Source: an uncultured Thermoguttaceae bacterium (lineage in GTDB: Bacteria > Planctomycetota > Planctomycetia > Pirellulales > Thermoguttaceae). From it: a stretch of 46,355 nt of DNA. Every line of letters starts with the position of its first letter. The stretch's first letter is position 1. Under the pieces are notes generated by a model that made no database searches, was not told the DNA's origin, and saw only the letters and a list, made by a program, of their open reading frames with translations. The stretch lies in contig CAKVCP010000005.1 in assembly GCA_934725735.1 (NCBI GenBank), forward strand, positions 1 through 46,355, in the 5' to 3' direction. Shown piece by piece: positions 1-8,845 of this stretch. The position numbers and the translations under genes were made by a program.

Positions 1-410
1 CTTAAAAGGAAGTGTCGGTTTGAGTGGTTGAAAAGTCTCTTTAAGGTTTTTTATTTGTCTTTTTACTCTTCTTTTTTTATTTTTTTTCCTTTTTTTATCT
101 TTTGTAAGTTACTATTTTGAAAGAAGATGAATTAAAAAATCCTCTTTTCATAAATAAATATTCTCTTTATACTCTCAGCGCCTGTGTTACTCGGATGGAC
201 AGGTATCAGGAAAAGGCGTTGAAATGACGAAATGTTGGGAATTTGTGAAGAAAAATAGCCGTCCAAAAATATAGAGACGGCGAGATAATGACGGCAAATA
301 GCTTTGACTGAGAAGTTGAGTCTCGTGAGATTGAACGACCGACGAGCGTTTGTTAGATTCACAAGAGCAGCGTTGTTGTTTCGGCAACTATAGTAGAGTC
401 AGGTAGGCAT
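1..410. other. AT-rich upstream region of the wzc-like gene
   Basis: No convincing gene is seen here. Positions about 45-107 form a long T/pyrimidine tract on the plus strand. A possible -10 box TATACT lies at 168-173 without a good -35, which would give a leader of about 235 nt before the kinase gene. Within that leader there is a small perfect hairpin (GCCGTC near 258-263 with GACGGC near 275-280). The two short minus-strand open frames here lack ribosome binding sites and were not accepted. Confidence 0.5.
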
Positions 411-3215
411 ATGACTAGTATTCCAGATAATCAAACACCAAACGCACCAGAGAAGGGGACGACGTCGAGTCGTCGCTCGTCTAACATTCGTCGTACGGAC
501 AAACATTCAGCGGAGGCTCTCCGCGTTTCTTCTTCGGTTAGTCTTTTGCGACCGACGGTAGGGGAGCGTGATCTTAGCTTTTTTGACGTCGTGAATATCC
601 TTGAACGTCAAGCGTGGATTATCGTGTTGGCGACCGTAGCGGCGACCGCTTTATCTTGCTACATGTTCGTGAATCAAGAGAGACGCTATGCGGCGAGATC
701 TAGCGTGTATATCCCCGCGACGAACTCGATGTCTATACTCAGCGGCGTCGAGCGCGGCGGCAACGTCATGCAGAACATGCGCGGCGATTCCATCGAGACG
801 CACGCGTTGATTTTCAAATCGTATCAGATTTTGTATCAATCCTGGAAAGAAATCGTCGAGGATCCGGAAAAGCGCAAATTGATGCGCTCGATCGATCCTG
901 ACGATCCTAAGATCGAGGCGGGCGAGCATCTGGCGGTCGCCGCTCTTGAACGTATGATTTCCGTCGCAGTGGGCGGCACGCAACGCGATTTTAAAGACGC
1001 CAACACAATAACCGTGACTTGCGAATCATTGGATCCTTACGAGGCCGCAATGATCGTCAACACCGTTGTTGAGCAGTATCAAGCGTACTTTATTGAAAAA
1101 TACAGTCGTTCGAACGACGACGTCCGCAAGGCGATTGAAGATTCGCGCACGGCTCTTGAAGTGGAAATTGAAGAGAAACGTAAGGATCTCTTTGATTTTA
1201 TCAAAACGTCTCAAATCACGTTTATCGGTAGCGAGGAGAACAACCCGTTGTTGACCTCTCTCATTAAGATGAGCGAGAATATGGTGGAAATCGACTTCCA
1301 GTTATTGAAGTTGGAAAACCGTTTGGAATCTCTTGAAACGTCGATAGCCGGACGCGAAATCGAAGACTTGAAAGAGGAAGAAATAATCGCTCTGATGAGC
1401 GGCGGCGAAGGGGACGCGGTTCTTGAGACGTTGATCGCCACTGCGCGCGGTAGCTCCGACGCGGAGACATATCGCGTGGCGAGCGCCGTCACCTTCGGTG
1501 AAAATACCTTGCAGGCGCGCATTACCGAGCTGAACATGAAGCTAGTTGAGGCGCAAAAGCAATATTCGAGCGATCACCCTCAGGTTAAATCCCTGAAACA
1601 GCAGATCGCGGAATTGGAACGTCAGGTCGAAGACAATCGCGCCAAGACTGAAAATGAGACGGGTAAGATCGGCGTTGTGAGTTATCACCAGCTCTTCCGT
1701 TCGTATTTGGGAGCGTTGAAGCGCCGTATGTCCGAGTTGCGTGAAGAAAAGACGAAGATCAATTCATATGTTGAGGCGAAGGACGAAGACGTTCGATCAA
1801 TCACGGAGTATCGCGAGACGATTGCGTCGAAGAAGCTCTCGATCGAGACCCTCAAAACGATGCTCGATCAAAACGAGCAAAGCTTGAAACAACTCTCCCT
1901 CATGAGCGACGTCAATACGTATCAGGTGGAAGTGCTTTCCCAGGCGGTGGCAAATACGAATCCCGTCTATCCGAATCTCTTCAAGTTTCTTGTGATGGGC
2001 TTTGCCATTGGTCTCGTTGGAGGCGTTGCTTTGGCTTATGTCGTCGACGTGACGGACGCCACGTTCCACTCTCCGACCGACGTCGTTCGCATGTGCCGCG
2101 CGCCAATCTTGGTTCAGATTCGCCCCTTTGTTCCTCACTTCAAAGATATCACGCCTAAAACGCGTAAGATGAATCGCGAAGCGAAGAAGCCTGATCCCGC
2201 CTTGATTGCGTACTATCACTCGAACGATCCGCTCTGCGAAAACTTCCGACTTATTCGAACGCGCGTCTTTAACCAATTCAAGGGCGCTAAGAGCGTGGTT
2301 CTTATGGGGACGAGCCCTCACCCGACGGACGGAAAGACGATGTGTATTGCCAACCTTGCCGTGAAGTTCGCCGAGTCTGGTAAAAAGGTGCTGCTGATCG
2401 ACGGCGACATGAGAAAGCCCGATCTGCATAAGTGGTTCGGTATGACGAATTCGTGCGGTTTCTCGAACGTGTTGACGAACGCCGCCACCTTTGAAGAAGC
2501 GATTAAACCGACCGTTGTCGAGAATCTTTCGGTAATGACGGCGGGAACAAAGTTGAAGTCTCCCTCTGAAATTGTCGCAAGCCAGAGTTTTGACGACGTT
2601 ATCGAAAAATTGCGTCAGATGTACGACGTAATCCTTATCGACGCTCCGCCTGTTCTCTACGTGAACGATGCGCAGTCGATGGGGCCGCGCGTGGACGGCG
2701 TCTTCTACATCTTCCGTATTCGTCGTCGCGGTCGACCGGACGTTGTTGCTGGTATTCGCGGTTTGGCGGACGTCGGAGCCAATATCCTCGGATGCGTGGT
2801 CAACCTTTACGGAAAGCATCGATCCTATAATGAGTCGGTGGTCGAAGACGATCCGAAAGGATACGGATACGGCTATGGCGGCGGTTACGGCGGCGGCTAT
2901 GGCGGCGGTTACGGCGGCGGCTATGGCGGCGGTTACGGCGGCGGTTACGGCGGCGGTTACGGCGGCGGTTACGGCGGCGGCTATGGCGGCGGTTACGGCG
3001 GCGGCTACGGCGGCGGCTACGGCGGCGGCTACGGCGGCGGTTACGGCGGCGGTTACGGCGGCGGTTACGGCGGCGGCTACGGCGGCGGTTATGGCGGCGG
3101 CTACGGCGGCGGTTATGGCGAAGGATATGACGAGGATCGTAACGCCTCCAACCAGACGAAGGGCAATCCTCCTCAAAACGACGGGGTGAACGCGCCGCAT
3201 CCTTCAATTAACTGA
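411..3215 (+). CDS. Wzc-like polysaccharide chain-length determinant and tyrosine kinase with GGGY repeat tail
   Basis: This is a membrane polysaccharide co-polymerase fused to a bacterial tyrosine (BY) kinase, a family that controls export and length of capsule or exopolysaccharide. It is 934 aa. The Wzz-type N-terminal part has a membrane segment at about residues 68-88, a long coiled-coil periplasmic region, and a second membrane segment at about 523-546. The kinase domain shows a P-loop near residue 633 (TSPHPTDGKT, with Thr where Gly is usual), Walker A' LLIDGDMRKP near 662 and Walker B LIDAPP near 743. In known BY-kinases the C-terminal tyrosine cluster is autophosphorylated. Here the tail carries GYGYGY, then 20 perfect GGGY units and one more Tyr before an acidic, Asn/Pro-rich end, roughly 24 tyrosines in all. 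No other polysaccharide export genes lie in the window downstream; the upstream side is outside it. Confidence 0.9.
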   Translation: MTSIPDNQTPNAPEKGTTSSRRSSNIRRTDKHSAEALRVSSSVSLLRPTVGERDLSFFDVVNILERQAWIIVLATVAATALSCYMFVNQERRYAARSSVYIPATNSMSILSGVERGGNVMQNMRGDSIETHALIFKSYQILYQSWKEIVEDPEKRKLMRSIDPDDPKIEAGEHLAVAALERMISVAVGGTQRDFKDANTITVTCESLDPYEAAMIVNTVVEQYQAYFIEKYSRSNDDVRKAIEDSRTALEVEIEEKRKDLFDFIKTSQITFIGSEENNPLLTSLIKMSENMVEIDFQLLKLENRLESLETSIAGREIEDLKEEEIIALMSGGEGDAVLETLIATARGSSDAETYRVASAVTFGENTLQARITELNMKLVEAQKQYSSDHPQVKSLKQQIAELERQVEDNRAKTENETGKIGVVSYHQLFRSYLGALKRRMSELREEKTKINSYVEAKDEDVRSITEYRETIASKKLSIETLKTMLDQNEQSLKQLSLMSDVNTYQVEVLSQAVANTNPVYPNLFKFLVMGFAIGLVGGVALAYVVDVTDATFHSPTDVVRMCRAPILVQIRPFVPHFKDITPKTRKMNREAKKPDPALIAYYHSNDPLCENFRLIRTRVFNQFKGAKSVVLMGTSPHPTDGKTMCIANLAVKFAESGKKVLLIDGDMRKPDLHKWFGMTNSCGFSNVLTNAATFEEAIKPTVVENLSVMTAGTKLKSPSEIVASQSFDDVIEKLRQMYDVILIDAPPVLYVNDAQSMGPRVDGVFYIFRIRRRGRPDVVAGIRGLADVGANILGCVVNLYGKHRSYNESVVEDDPKGYGYGYGGGYGGGYGGGYGGGYGGGYGGGYGGGYGGGYGGGYGGGYGGGYGGGYGGGYGGGYGGGYGGGYGGGYGGGYGGGYGGGYGEGYDEDRNASNQTKGNPPQNDGVNAPHPSIN
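2877..3116 (+). repeat. 20 x 12-bp in-frame tandem repeat encoding GGGY
   Basis: Twenty head-to-tail 12-bp units (consensus ggcggcggttac) with no indels. Differences are only synonymous third-base changes: tac/tat for Tyr and ggt/ggc for the third Gly. The array is in frame with the wzc-like gene and encodes its tyrosine-rich tail. A whole-unit gain or loss would keep the frame, so the copy number could vary between strains without killing the gene. Confidence 0.97.
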
Positions 3216-3231
3216 TTTTCACTCGATGAAT

Positions 3232-3268
3232 AAGGACGTCTTGACTTTTGCAGGGCGTCCTTGTTTTA
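3232..3268 (+). terminator. Intrinsic terminator after the wzc-like gene
   Basis: Arms AAGGACG (3232-3238) and CGTCCTT (3256-3262) are perfectly complementary and are followed by GTTTTATT. It lies 17 bp past the stop codon. Confidence 0.75.
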
Positions 3269-3306
3269 TTGAAAGAGGGGGATCTTCGTATTTTTTTAAA
3301 AGGGTA

Positions 3307-3335
3307 TTGCGATACGCGGTAAATGCCCGTATATT
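3307..3335 (+). promoter_or_regulatory. Probable sigma70-type promoter of frr
   Basis: TTGCGA (3307-3312), 17-bp spacer, TATATT (3330-3335), about 100 bp before the frr start and downstream of the preceding terminator. Confidence 0.5.
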
Positions 3336-3433
3336 TAACGGGAGCGGATTGCGTTATACAGCGCGGTCAGTTCTAAGAAGTCCAAGTCCGACGTGGCGTA
3401 AGTCGCGTATAACCTTGAAAGAGAGAATAAAAG

Positions 3434-3994
3434 ATGTCGACAGACGAGATATTACTCGACGTAGAAGATAGGATGGAAAAAGCCGTTGCGCATCTTCGCA
3501 AAGGGTTGTCCGGCGTGCGCACTGGTCGCGCCAATCCTGGTCTTGTGGATGGACTGAAAGTAGTCGCTTATGGTTGTGAAACCCCACTCAAACAACTTGC
3601 GACGATTTCCTGTCCAGAAGCGCAGCAGATTTTAATTCGTCCTTTTGACGTAGGCACGTTGAAGGATATAGAAAAAGGTATCCGCAATTCGGAGCTTGGC
3701 TACGCGCCGAATAACGACGGAAAAGTAATTCGCTTAAACATTCCGCCCCTTTCCACGGAAGTACGCCGTAAAATGGGGACGATGATTCGCGATTTGTGCG
3801 AAGAGTGCAAAGTGTCGATCCGCAACGTTCGTCGCGACGGCAATAAAATGATCGATAAAGAAGAGAAGGCGAAGGAGATTTCTGAAGACGAACGCGATAG
3901 CGCGAAGGAATCGATTCAGGAGCTCACGAAGAAGTATGAGGATCTGGCGACAGAACTCGCGAAGAATCGTGAAATAGACGTGATGGAGGAATAA
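3434..3994 (+). CDS. frr: Ribosome recycling factor
   Basis: RRF splits post-termination ribosomes together with EF-G in the cytoplasm. The 186-aa length is the usual length of the family. The family sequence VRTGRANPGLVDGL is at residues 28-41, the central beta domain follows, and the C-terminal helices include IRNVRRDGNKMI and the final QELTKKYEDLATELAKNRE helix. A purine-rich GAAAGAGAG precedes the ATG. In many bacteria frr follows pyrH or tsf; here it is a separate unit between two terminators, with its own likely promoter. Confidence 0.97.
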   Translation: MSTDEILLDVEDRMEKAVAHLRKGLSGVRTGRANPGLVDGLKVVAYGCETPLKQLATISCPEAQQILIRPFDVGTLKDIEKGIRNSELGYAPNNDGKVIRLNIPPLSTEVRRKMGTMIRDLCEECKVSIRNVRRDGNKMIDKEEKAKEISEDERDSAKESIQELTKKYEDLATELAKNREIDVMEE

Positions 3995-4020
3995 ATCGCG
4001 TACTTGCTCTTGGTAAACGT

Positions 4021-4062
4021 AAAAATAGTAGCCAAAACGGAGGGTTTGGCTACTATTTTTTT
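4021..4062 (+). terminator. Intrinsic terminator after frr
   Basis: A very strong hairpin: AAAAATAGTAGCCAAA (4021-4036) pairs with TTTGGCTACTATTTTT (4045-4060), followed by further T residues. Confidence 0.92.
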
Positions 4063-4566
4063 AGAAGTTTCACGATTATTGAGGCGAATCTTCTTGCGAA
4101 AAGAACGGCCCTCGATTAGAATATAGCCGGACAATGGCGCGTCGACATGCGGATGAGGCGCCATAGAGGAGGCGCGTTTTGACGCGTTGGTATTTTTTTA
4201 AAAGTCAATCGTCATAACAACATTGACGCGAATAGTATACAGATATTGAGAGACGTTTTCGGATAATTTTCGACGCCCGACGCGAGAAGGCAACTTGTTT
4301 GTTTTTTTAAATTTATATATTGGCTTAGCGCGTATGCGCTAGGCGCCTTTGGTCGGAATCGTCTGGGATTTCTGGAAGTTGCATATATTCACCGCAGTAT
4401 GTCGTCGCGTTCCAAATTCCTTGAAATTGAAGAGTCGCGCGCATAATACGTAGACCGTTTTGATGCGAATAGGCCCGTCAAACGTTGCGCTTAGCGACGT
4501 TATGTCGGTTAATATCTTTTCTATTTTGCGCGTGCTTATCGTCTTGACGATCAAAGGGTGTATGCG
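4063..4566 (+). other. About 500-bp gene-poor region before rny
   Basis: No credible gene is seen. The only open frame of note is on the minus strand, starts with TTG and has no ribosome binding site. Small hairpins are present: TGGCGC/GCGCCA (4135-4163) and TAGCGC/GCGCTA (4326-4341). No convincing promoter for rny was found, although a TTGACG occurs at 4223-4228 and another just before the rny start. It may hold a long leader or an RNA gene that cannot be recognised from sequence alone. Confidence 0.4.
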
Positions 4567-6324
4567 GTGTATTCTACATCATATGTAATATCGCTGTTAG
4601 GGATGGCGTTGCTTTCCGGAAACGGCGTGTATTGGACGGTTCGTTATCTGGACAGCCGTCGGAAGACAAGAGCGGAAGTTACGCTTGAGGGCGCGCGAGA
4701 AGACGCGCAAAAGATTGTCGCAGAAGCGAAAGAGTCGGCGCAAAAGATCGAAGACGCCGCGTTAAAAGAAGCGGAGGAGAAGCGACGCCGCGCCGACATA
4801 GACGCGGAAGACACGAGGCGTCGCGCGAAAAACGACGCGGAGGAGACGCGCAAACGCGCCGAAGTCGACGCGGAAGAGACGCGAAGTCGAGCTAACGCCG
4901 ACGCGGAAGCGCGACGTCGAGAGTCGGAGCTTGAACTCAAAGAAAGGGCGATGACTCAACAGGAAAAATTCGACAATGAAAAACGCGAGGCGTATCAGCT
5001 TATCAGCGAGAGAGAAAAACAGTTGACTCGGCGTCAGGAGTCGCTGGATCAGTTGCAAAACGAACTGCGCGGCGCCGAGAAGACGATCGAATCGACGCGT
5101 CTGGAACTGCAAAGCGAGCGTGAGGAGCAGCGGAAGCTTTCCGACGACTTGAAGGAAAAGATCAAGGAACAAGAGCGTCGTTTGTACGAAGTCGCGAAGA
5201 TGACGCGCGAAGAAGCGACTTCCGTCATTATGAAGCGTCTGGAAGAAGAGCTTGACGAGGAAGAAGGCGCGTTGATTATGAAGAGGGAACGTCAGGCGAC
5301 GGAACGCAGCGAAGAGAAAGCGCGCGAGATTCTTCTTGTCGCCTTGCAACGTTATTCCGCGTCGCATACGGCGGAAGCGACGACCAATACGGTCGATATT
5401 CCGATCGACGACATGAAAGGGCGCATCATCGGACGCGAGGGCCGCAATATCCGCGCGTTCGAGAAGGCGACGGGCGTCGACGTTCTTATCGATGACACAC
5501 CCGGCGTTGTGATCGTGAGTTCTTTCAATCCTCTTCGTCGCGAAGCGGCGCGGATAGCGCTCAAACGTTTGATCGACGACGGACGAATCCATCCGACGCG
5601 AATCGAGGAAGAGTGTCAAAAATCGAAGGACGAGGTTCATGAGTTGGTCGTGAAAAAAGGACGCGAAGCCTGCGAGGAAGCGGACGTCCATGGCTTGAAC
5701 GAGAAGATCGTCGAATATTTGGGACGTCTTTGTTTTCGTACGAGTTATAGCCAAAACGTTTTGCGTCATTCCGTCGAAGTCGCGTATATTTCCGGTATGA
5801 TCGCCGCAGAACTGGGTCTCGACGAGAAATTGGCGCGAAAATGCGGACTGCTGCACGACATTGGAAAAGCGCTCGATCATGAACTCGAAGGGGGCCATCC
5901 GGTCGTAGGCGCGGATTTTCTTCGACGTCACGACGCGGAGGAAGAAGTCGTCGCCGCGGCGCGTTATCATCACGAAGATCCACGCGCGGCAAGTCCCTAT
6001 ACGACGATTGTCGCCGCTGCGGACGCGTGCAGCGCGTCAAGACCTGGCGCTCGACGCGAGACGTTGGAAAATTACGTGCGAAGAATGGAAGAAATTGAAA
6101 CGATCGCCAAAGAGTTTCCGAACGTCGAGCACGCCTTTGCCGTTCAAGCTGGGCGCGAGTTGCGAGTCATTCTAAATCCCGTGAAAACGAGCGATGAAAG
6201 CGCCGCGAAGACGTGTCGCGACGTCGCTAAAGCGTTGACGGAACGCGTTCAAGTTGCCGGAGAGATTCGCGTGACCGTCATTCGTGAAACGCGTACGACC
6301 GAAATCGCGCGGCAATTCCGTTGA
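4567..6324 (+). CDS. rny: Ribonuclease Y
   Basis: RNase Y is a membrane-anchored endoribonuclease that starts mRNA decay. The N-terminus is a hydrophobic anchor, followed by an Arg/Glu/Ala coiled coil (about residues 30-230), a KH RNA-binding domain with GREG at 289-292, and an HD domain with the metal-binding HDIGK at 430-434 and a later HHED motif. Length is about 585 aa, slightly above the usual 510-550, mostly because the coiled coil is longer. Start choice: AAAGG at 4553-4557 is well spaced from GTG 4567; an in-frame GTG at 4558 abuts that Shine-Dalgarno and is less likely. It is monocistronic, flanked by terminators. Confidence 0.93.
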   Translation: MYSTSYVISLLGMALLSGNGVYWTVRYLDSRRKTRAEVTLEGAREDAQKIVAEAKESAQKIEDAALKEAEEKRRRADIDAEDTRRRAKNDAEETRKRAEVDAEETRSRANADAEARRRESELELKERAMTQQEKFDNEKREAYQLISEREKQLTRRQESLDQLQNELRGAEKTIESTRLELQSEREEQRKLSDDLKEKIKEQERRLYEVAKMTREEATSVIMKRLEEELDEEEGALIMKRERQATERSEEKAREILLVALQRYSASHTAEATTNTVDIPIDDMKGRIIGREGRNIRAFEKATGVDVLIDDTPGVVIVSSFNPLRREAARIALKRLIDDGRIHPTRIEEECQKSKDEVHELVVKKGREACEEADVHGLNEKIVEYLGRLCFRTSYSQNVLRHSVEVAYISGMIAAELGLDEKLARKCGLLHDIGKALDHELEGGHPVVGADFLRRHDAEEEVVAAARYHHEDPRAASPYTTIVAAADACSASRPGARRETLENYVRRMEEIETIAKEFPNVEHAFAVQAGRELRVILNPVKTSDESAAKTCRDVAKALTERVQVAGEIRVTVIRETRTTEIARQFR

Positions 6325-6355
6325 ACGCCGTTTATAAGCGAGAACGAGCATAAAA

Positions 6356-6392
6356 AAGAATCGCGTCCCAAGTTTTAGGACGCGATTCTTCT
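6356..6392. terminator. Bidirectional terminator between rny and ribBA
   Basis: AAGAATCGCGTCC (6356-6368) pairs with GGACGCGATTCTT (6378-6390). T-rich flanks on both strands suit the convergent genes rny and ribBA. Confidence 0.88.
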
Positions 6393-6414
6393 ATTTTATC
6401 GGGAGAACGGCAAG

Positions 6415-7629
6415 TCAGATATTCGGATCAAGGGTATGCCCCATTTTGTCGCGCTTCGTTTCAAGGTAGAAACGATTGTGTTCGTTGCACGGCGCGAGGA
6501 TCGGCACCTGCTCGACGACCTCAAGATTGAACCCTCCGTAGATGAAGGCGTCGACTTTCTTCGAGTTATTTGTCATGAGACGGATTTTTTGTAAGCCGAG
6601 ATCTTTCAAGATTTGGATGCCGACTCCGTAGTCGCGAAGATCGACGGGGTGTCCTAACGCGAGGTTCGCTTCGCAAGTGTCCATCCCTTTGTCTTGGAGC
6701 GCGTAGGCCTTGATCTTTTCAACGAGCCCGATACCGCGTCCTTCTTGGGGAAGATAGACGAGCACGCCCGCGCCTTCCTCTTGAATCTTCTGTAGCGCCA
6801 TATGGAGTTGATCTCCGCAGTCGCAACGTAACGACGCGACAAGGTCGCCGGTGAAGCAAGACGAGTGCAAGCGCACGAGAGGAGCTTCTTTTGTCGAAAG
6901 GTCGCCGTAGACGATCGCGATTGGTTCGCTTCCTTCGTATTTAACGCGATACGCGTAGATTCGACCTTCCCCGTATTTTGTGGGAAGAGACGCCTCGGCG
7001 ACGCGGTCGACGATTTTTTCGCGCTGACGGCGATATTTAATCAAATCCTCGACCGTAATGATCTTGAGATTGAATTTCTTCGCTATCTCGATCAATTCGT
7101 CTCTCTTGGCTCGATCGCCGGAGTCGTTGAGGATTTCCGTGAGGAGTCCCGCGGGAAAGAGTCCGGCGAGTCTTGCCAGATCGATCGCGGTTTCCGTATG
7201 TCCGGCGCGACGGAGCACGCCCCCTTCTTTGGCTTCGAGAGGGAATAGATGGCCCGGATGGACGAAGTCGGAAGTTTGACTATTCGGATCGGCGAGCGCA
7301 CGGATCGCCATCGCCTTTTCCTGAGCGGTGATACCCGTTCGCGCTTTAACGTGGTCGACCGGAATAGTGAAGGCCGTTCGGAGTGGCGCCGTGTTGTCTT
7401 GAACCATCTGGGGAAGGTTTAAACGACGGCAAGTTTCAGGCAAAAGGGGGACGCAGGTTTGTCCGCGTCCGTATTTCAAGACGAAATTGACGTGTTCCGG
7501 CGTGACTTTTTCAGCCGCGCAGATGAAGTCTCCTTCGTTTTCGCGGTTTTCATCGTCTAAAACGACGACAAATTCGCCTTTCTTGAAGGATTCTATCGCT
7601 TCCTCTATCGTATTGAATGGACTAGCCAT
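6415..7629 (-). CDS. ribBA: Bifunctional 3,4-dihydroxy-2-butanone-4-phosphate synthase / GTP cyclohydrolase II
   Basis: This enzyme supplies both precursors of riboflavin: ribulose-5-phosphate to the C4 unit and GTP to the pyrimidine. The RibB domain occupies residues 1 to about 200, with DDENRENEGD for Mg/substrate binding, RTGITAQEKAMAI and GGVLRRAGHTE. The RibA domain follows, with the zinc cysteines in SSCFTGDLVASLRCDCGDQ and the YLPQEGRGIGL motif. It is 404 aa when started at the ATG at 7629, which has AGGAG (7641-7645) at ideal spacing. The frame stays open further upstream to 7680, but that ATG lacks a ribosome binding site. No FMN riboswitch consensus was recognised upstream. Confidence 0.96.
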   Translation of the reverse strand: MASPFNTIEEAIESFKKGEFVVVLDDENRENEGDFICAAEKVTPEHVNFVLKYGRGQTCVPLLPETCRRLNLPQMVQDNTAPLRTAFTIPVDHVKARTGITAQEKAMAIRALADPNSQTSDFVHPGHLFPLEAKEGGVLRRAGHTETAIDLARLAGLFPAGLLTEILNDSGDRAKRDELIEIAKKFNLKIITVEDLIKYRRQREKIVDRVAEASLPTKYGEGRIYAYRVKYEGSEPIAIVYGDLSTKEAPLVRLHSSCFTGDLVASLRCDCGDQLHMALQKIQEEGAGVLVYLPQEGRGIGLVEKIKAYALQDKGMDTCEANLALGHPVDLRDYGVGIQILKDLGLQKIRLMTNNSKKVDAFIYGGFNLEVVEQVPILAPCNEHNRFYLETKRDKMGHTLDPNI

Positions 7630-7705
7630 AAAAAGCGTTTCTCCTAAAAAGCCGTTCGTCGCGCTAACGACGTCCAGCATATGATGAATCGAGCTTAGTC
7701 GGTTT

Positions 7706-7733
7706 ATTATACTTTAAAAGGGCGTCATGTTAA
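7706..7733 (-). promoter_or_regulatory. sigma70-type promoter of ribBA
   Basis: On the minus strand: TTAACA (7733-7728), 16-bp spacer, perfect TATAAT (7711-7706), giving a leader of about 70 nt. Confidence 0.65.
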
Positions 7734-7809
7734 GGGGAAGGGGACAAGGCGCGGCGATTGAACGACTTGGACGATACGCGTTCAAAATCTGAAAAGCTTG
7801 TGACGCGAC

Positions 7810-7839
7810 TTGAAAAGTCGAACCTCTTCCGGGTATAAT
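7810..7839 (+). promoter_or_regulatory. sigma70-type promoter of the HAD phosphatase / OPA transporter unit
   Basis: TTGAAA (7810-7815), 18-bp spacer, perfect TATAAT (7834-7839). It is divergent from the ribBA promoter. Confidence 0.65.
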
Positions 7840-7919
7840 GACAGCGTTAGAAAGAAGCCTGCGCGCGTTCGAACTTATTTTACGGTCGCGCCAATACTCC
7901 GAAATAAAGGTTGTCGATT

Positions 7920-8789
7920 ATGAGCGATTCTTTTGTCCTTGGTTCCCATCCTGCGCATTATATCAATCCGATGGTCGACCTTTCCAAGATCAAACGCGTT
8001 GTCTTTGATATGGACGGGACGATTTATAAAGGCGGAACACTCTTTCCGTTTACTCCAAAAGTATTCGAAACGTTGGAGTCGTTGAATATCGAGTACACGT
8101 TTCTGACCAACAATTCGTCGAAAAGCGCGAAGGATTATCTGAAAAAAATCCTGAACTTAGGGTTGAAAGCCACGCCCGACAACATCACGACGTCCGCGTC
8201 CGCAACGTTTTTCTACCTCAAAGAGCATTATCCCGACGTGAAGAAAATCTACGTGCTGGGAACGGCGAGTTTACGCGAAGAATTCACCGATCATGGTTAC
8301 GAAATGATCGACGAATTCAACGAGACGGAGGAACCTGAACTTGTCGTCGTCGCGTTCGATACGACGCTTACTTACGAGCGACTGTGCAAAGCGACGTATT
8401 GGATTGGCCAGAATAAACCATACGTCGCCACGCATCCCGACACTGTTTGCCCGACAGATCTCAAGACAATTTTAGTTGACTGCGGGGCTGTGCAGGCGTT
8501 GATTGAGGACGTGACGGGTCGTAAACCCGAAGCGGTGCCCGGAAAGCCTGATAAGGACATGATTATCGGAATCATGGACAAATATGGTCTCCAGAAAGAC
8601 GAGATCATGATGGTTGGCGATCGTATTTACACCGATCTTGAGATGGCGCGTCGCGCCGGCGTTCCAGGAGTCCTTGTCTTGACGGGAGAGGCGACGATTG
8701 AAACGCTCAAGGAGAGCGGATTGACTCCGGAACTCGTGTTGGACGATATTTCTGTTTTGGCGGATCTTTTGAAACGCGCCAAGTCCTGA
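7920..8789 (+). CDS. HAD-superfamily phosphatase, NagD-like (first copy)
   Basis: A cytoplasmic phosphatase of the NagD/AraL/phosphoglycolate phosphatase type (HAD class IIA). Motif I FDMDGTIYKGG has the nucleophile at Asp30 and the acid/base Asp32; motif II is LTNNSS at about residues 61-66; motif III/IV is MMVGDRIYTDLEMARRAG near residue 235. It is 289 aa from ATG 7920, 9 bp after AAAGG; a TTG at 7911 directly abutting the Shine-Dalgarno was rejected. It shares a promoter with the organophosphate transporter 56 bp downstream, with no terminator between, which suggests it acts on a phosphorylated solute brought in by that carrier. The substrate cannot be read from the sequence. Confidence 0.88.
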   Translation: MSDSFVLGSHPAHYINPMVDLSKIKRVVFDMDGTIYKGGTLFPFTPKVFETLESLNIEYTFLTNNSSKSAKDYLKKILNLGLKATPDNITTSASATFFYLKEHYPDVKKIYVLGTASLREEFTDHGYEMIDEFNETEEPELVVVAFDTTLTYERLCKATYWIGQNKPYVATHPDTVCPTDLKTILVDCGAVQALIEDVTGRKPEAVPGKPDKDMIIGIMDKYGLQKDEIMMVGDRIYTDLEMARRAGVPGVLVLTGEATIETLKESGLTPELVLDDISVLADLLKRAKS

Positions 8790-8845
8790 GTTGATTATTC
8801 GATATTATTTTTTAGATAGATTCAATCTTTACGGAGCTCTCAAAT

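Noticed and set aside
2668..3189. Ala-rich overlapping frames across the GGGY repeat
   Set aside because: Any frame through a 12-bp repeat stays open; they have no ribosome binding site and no motifs.
1797..3200. Long minus-strand open frame opposite the wzc-like gene
   Set aside because: It is an antisense shadow created by the GGGY repeat and the C-rich codon pattern; the sense frame has clear kinase motifs.
4339..4554. 71-codon minus-strand frame upstream of rny
   Set aside because: It starts with TTG, has no Shine-Dalgarno and no recognisable domain.
7630..7910. FMN riboswitch upstream of ribBA
   Set aside because: The conserved RFN elements could not be found, and the predicted leader of about 70 nt is too short.
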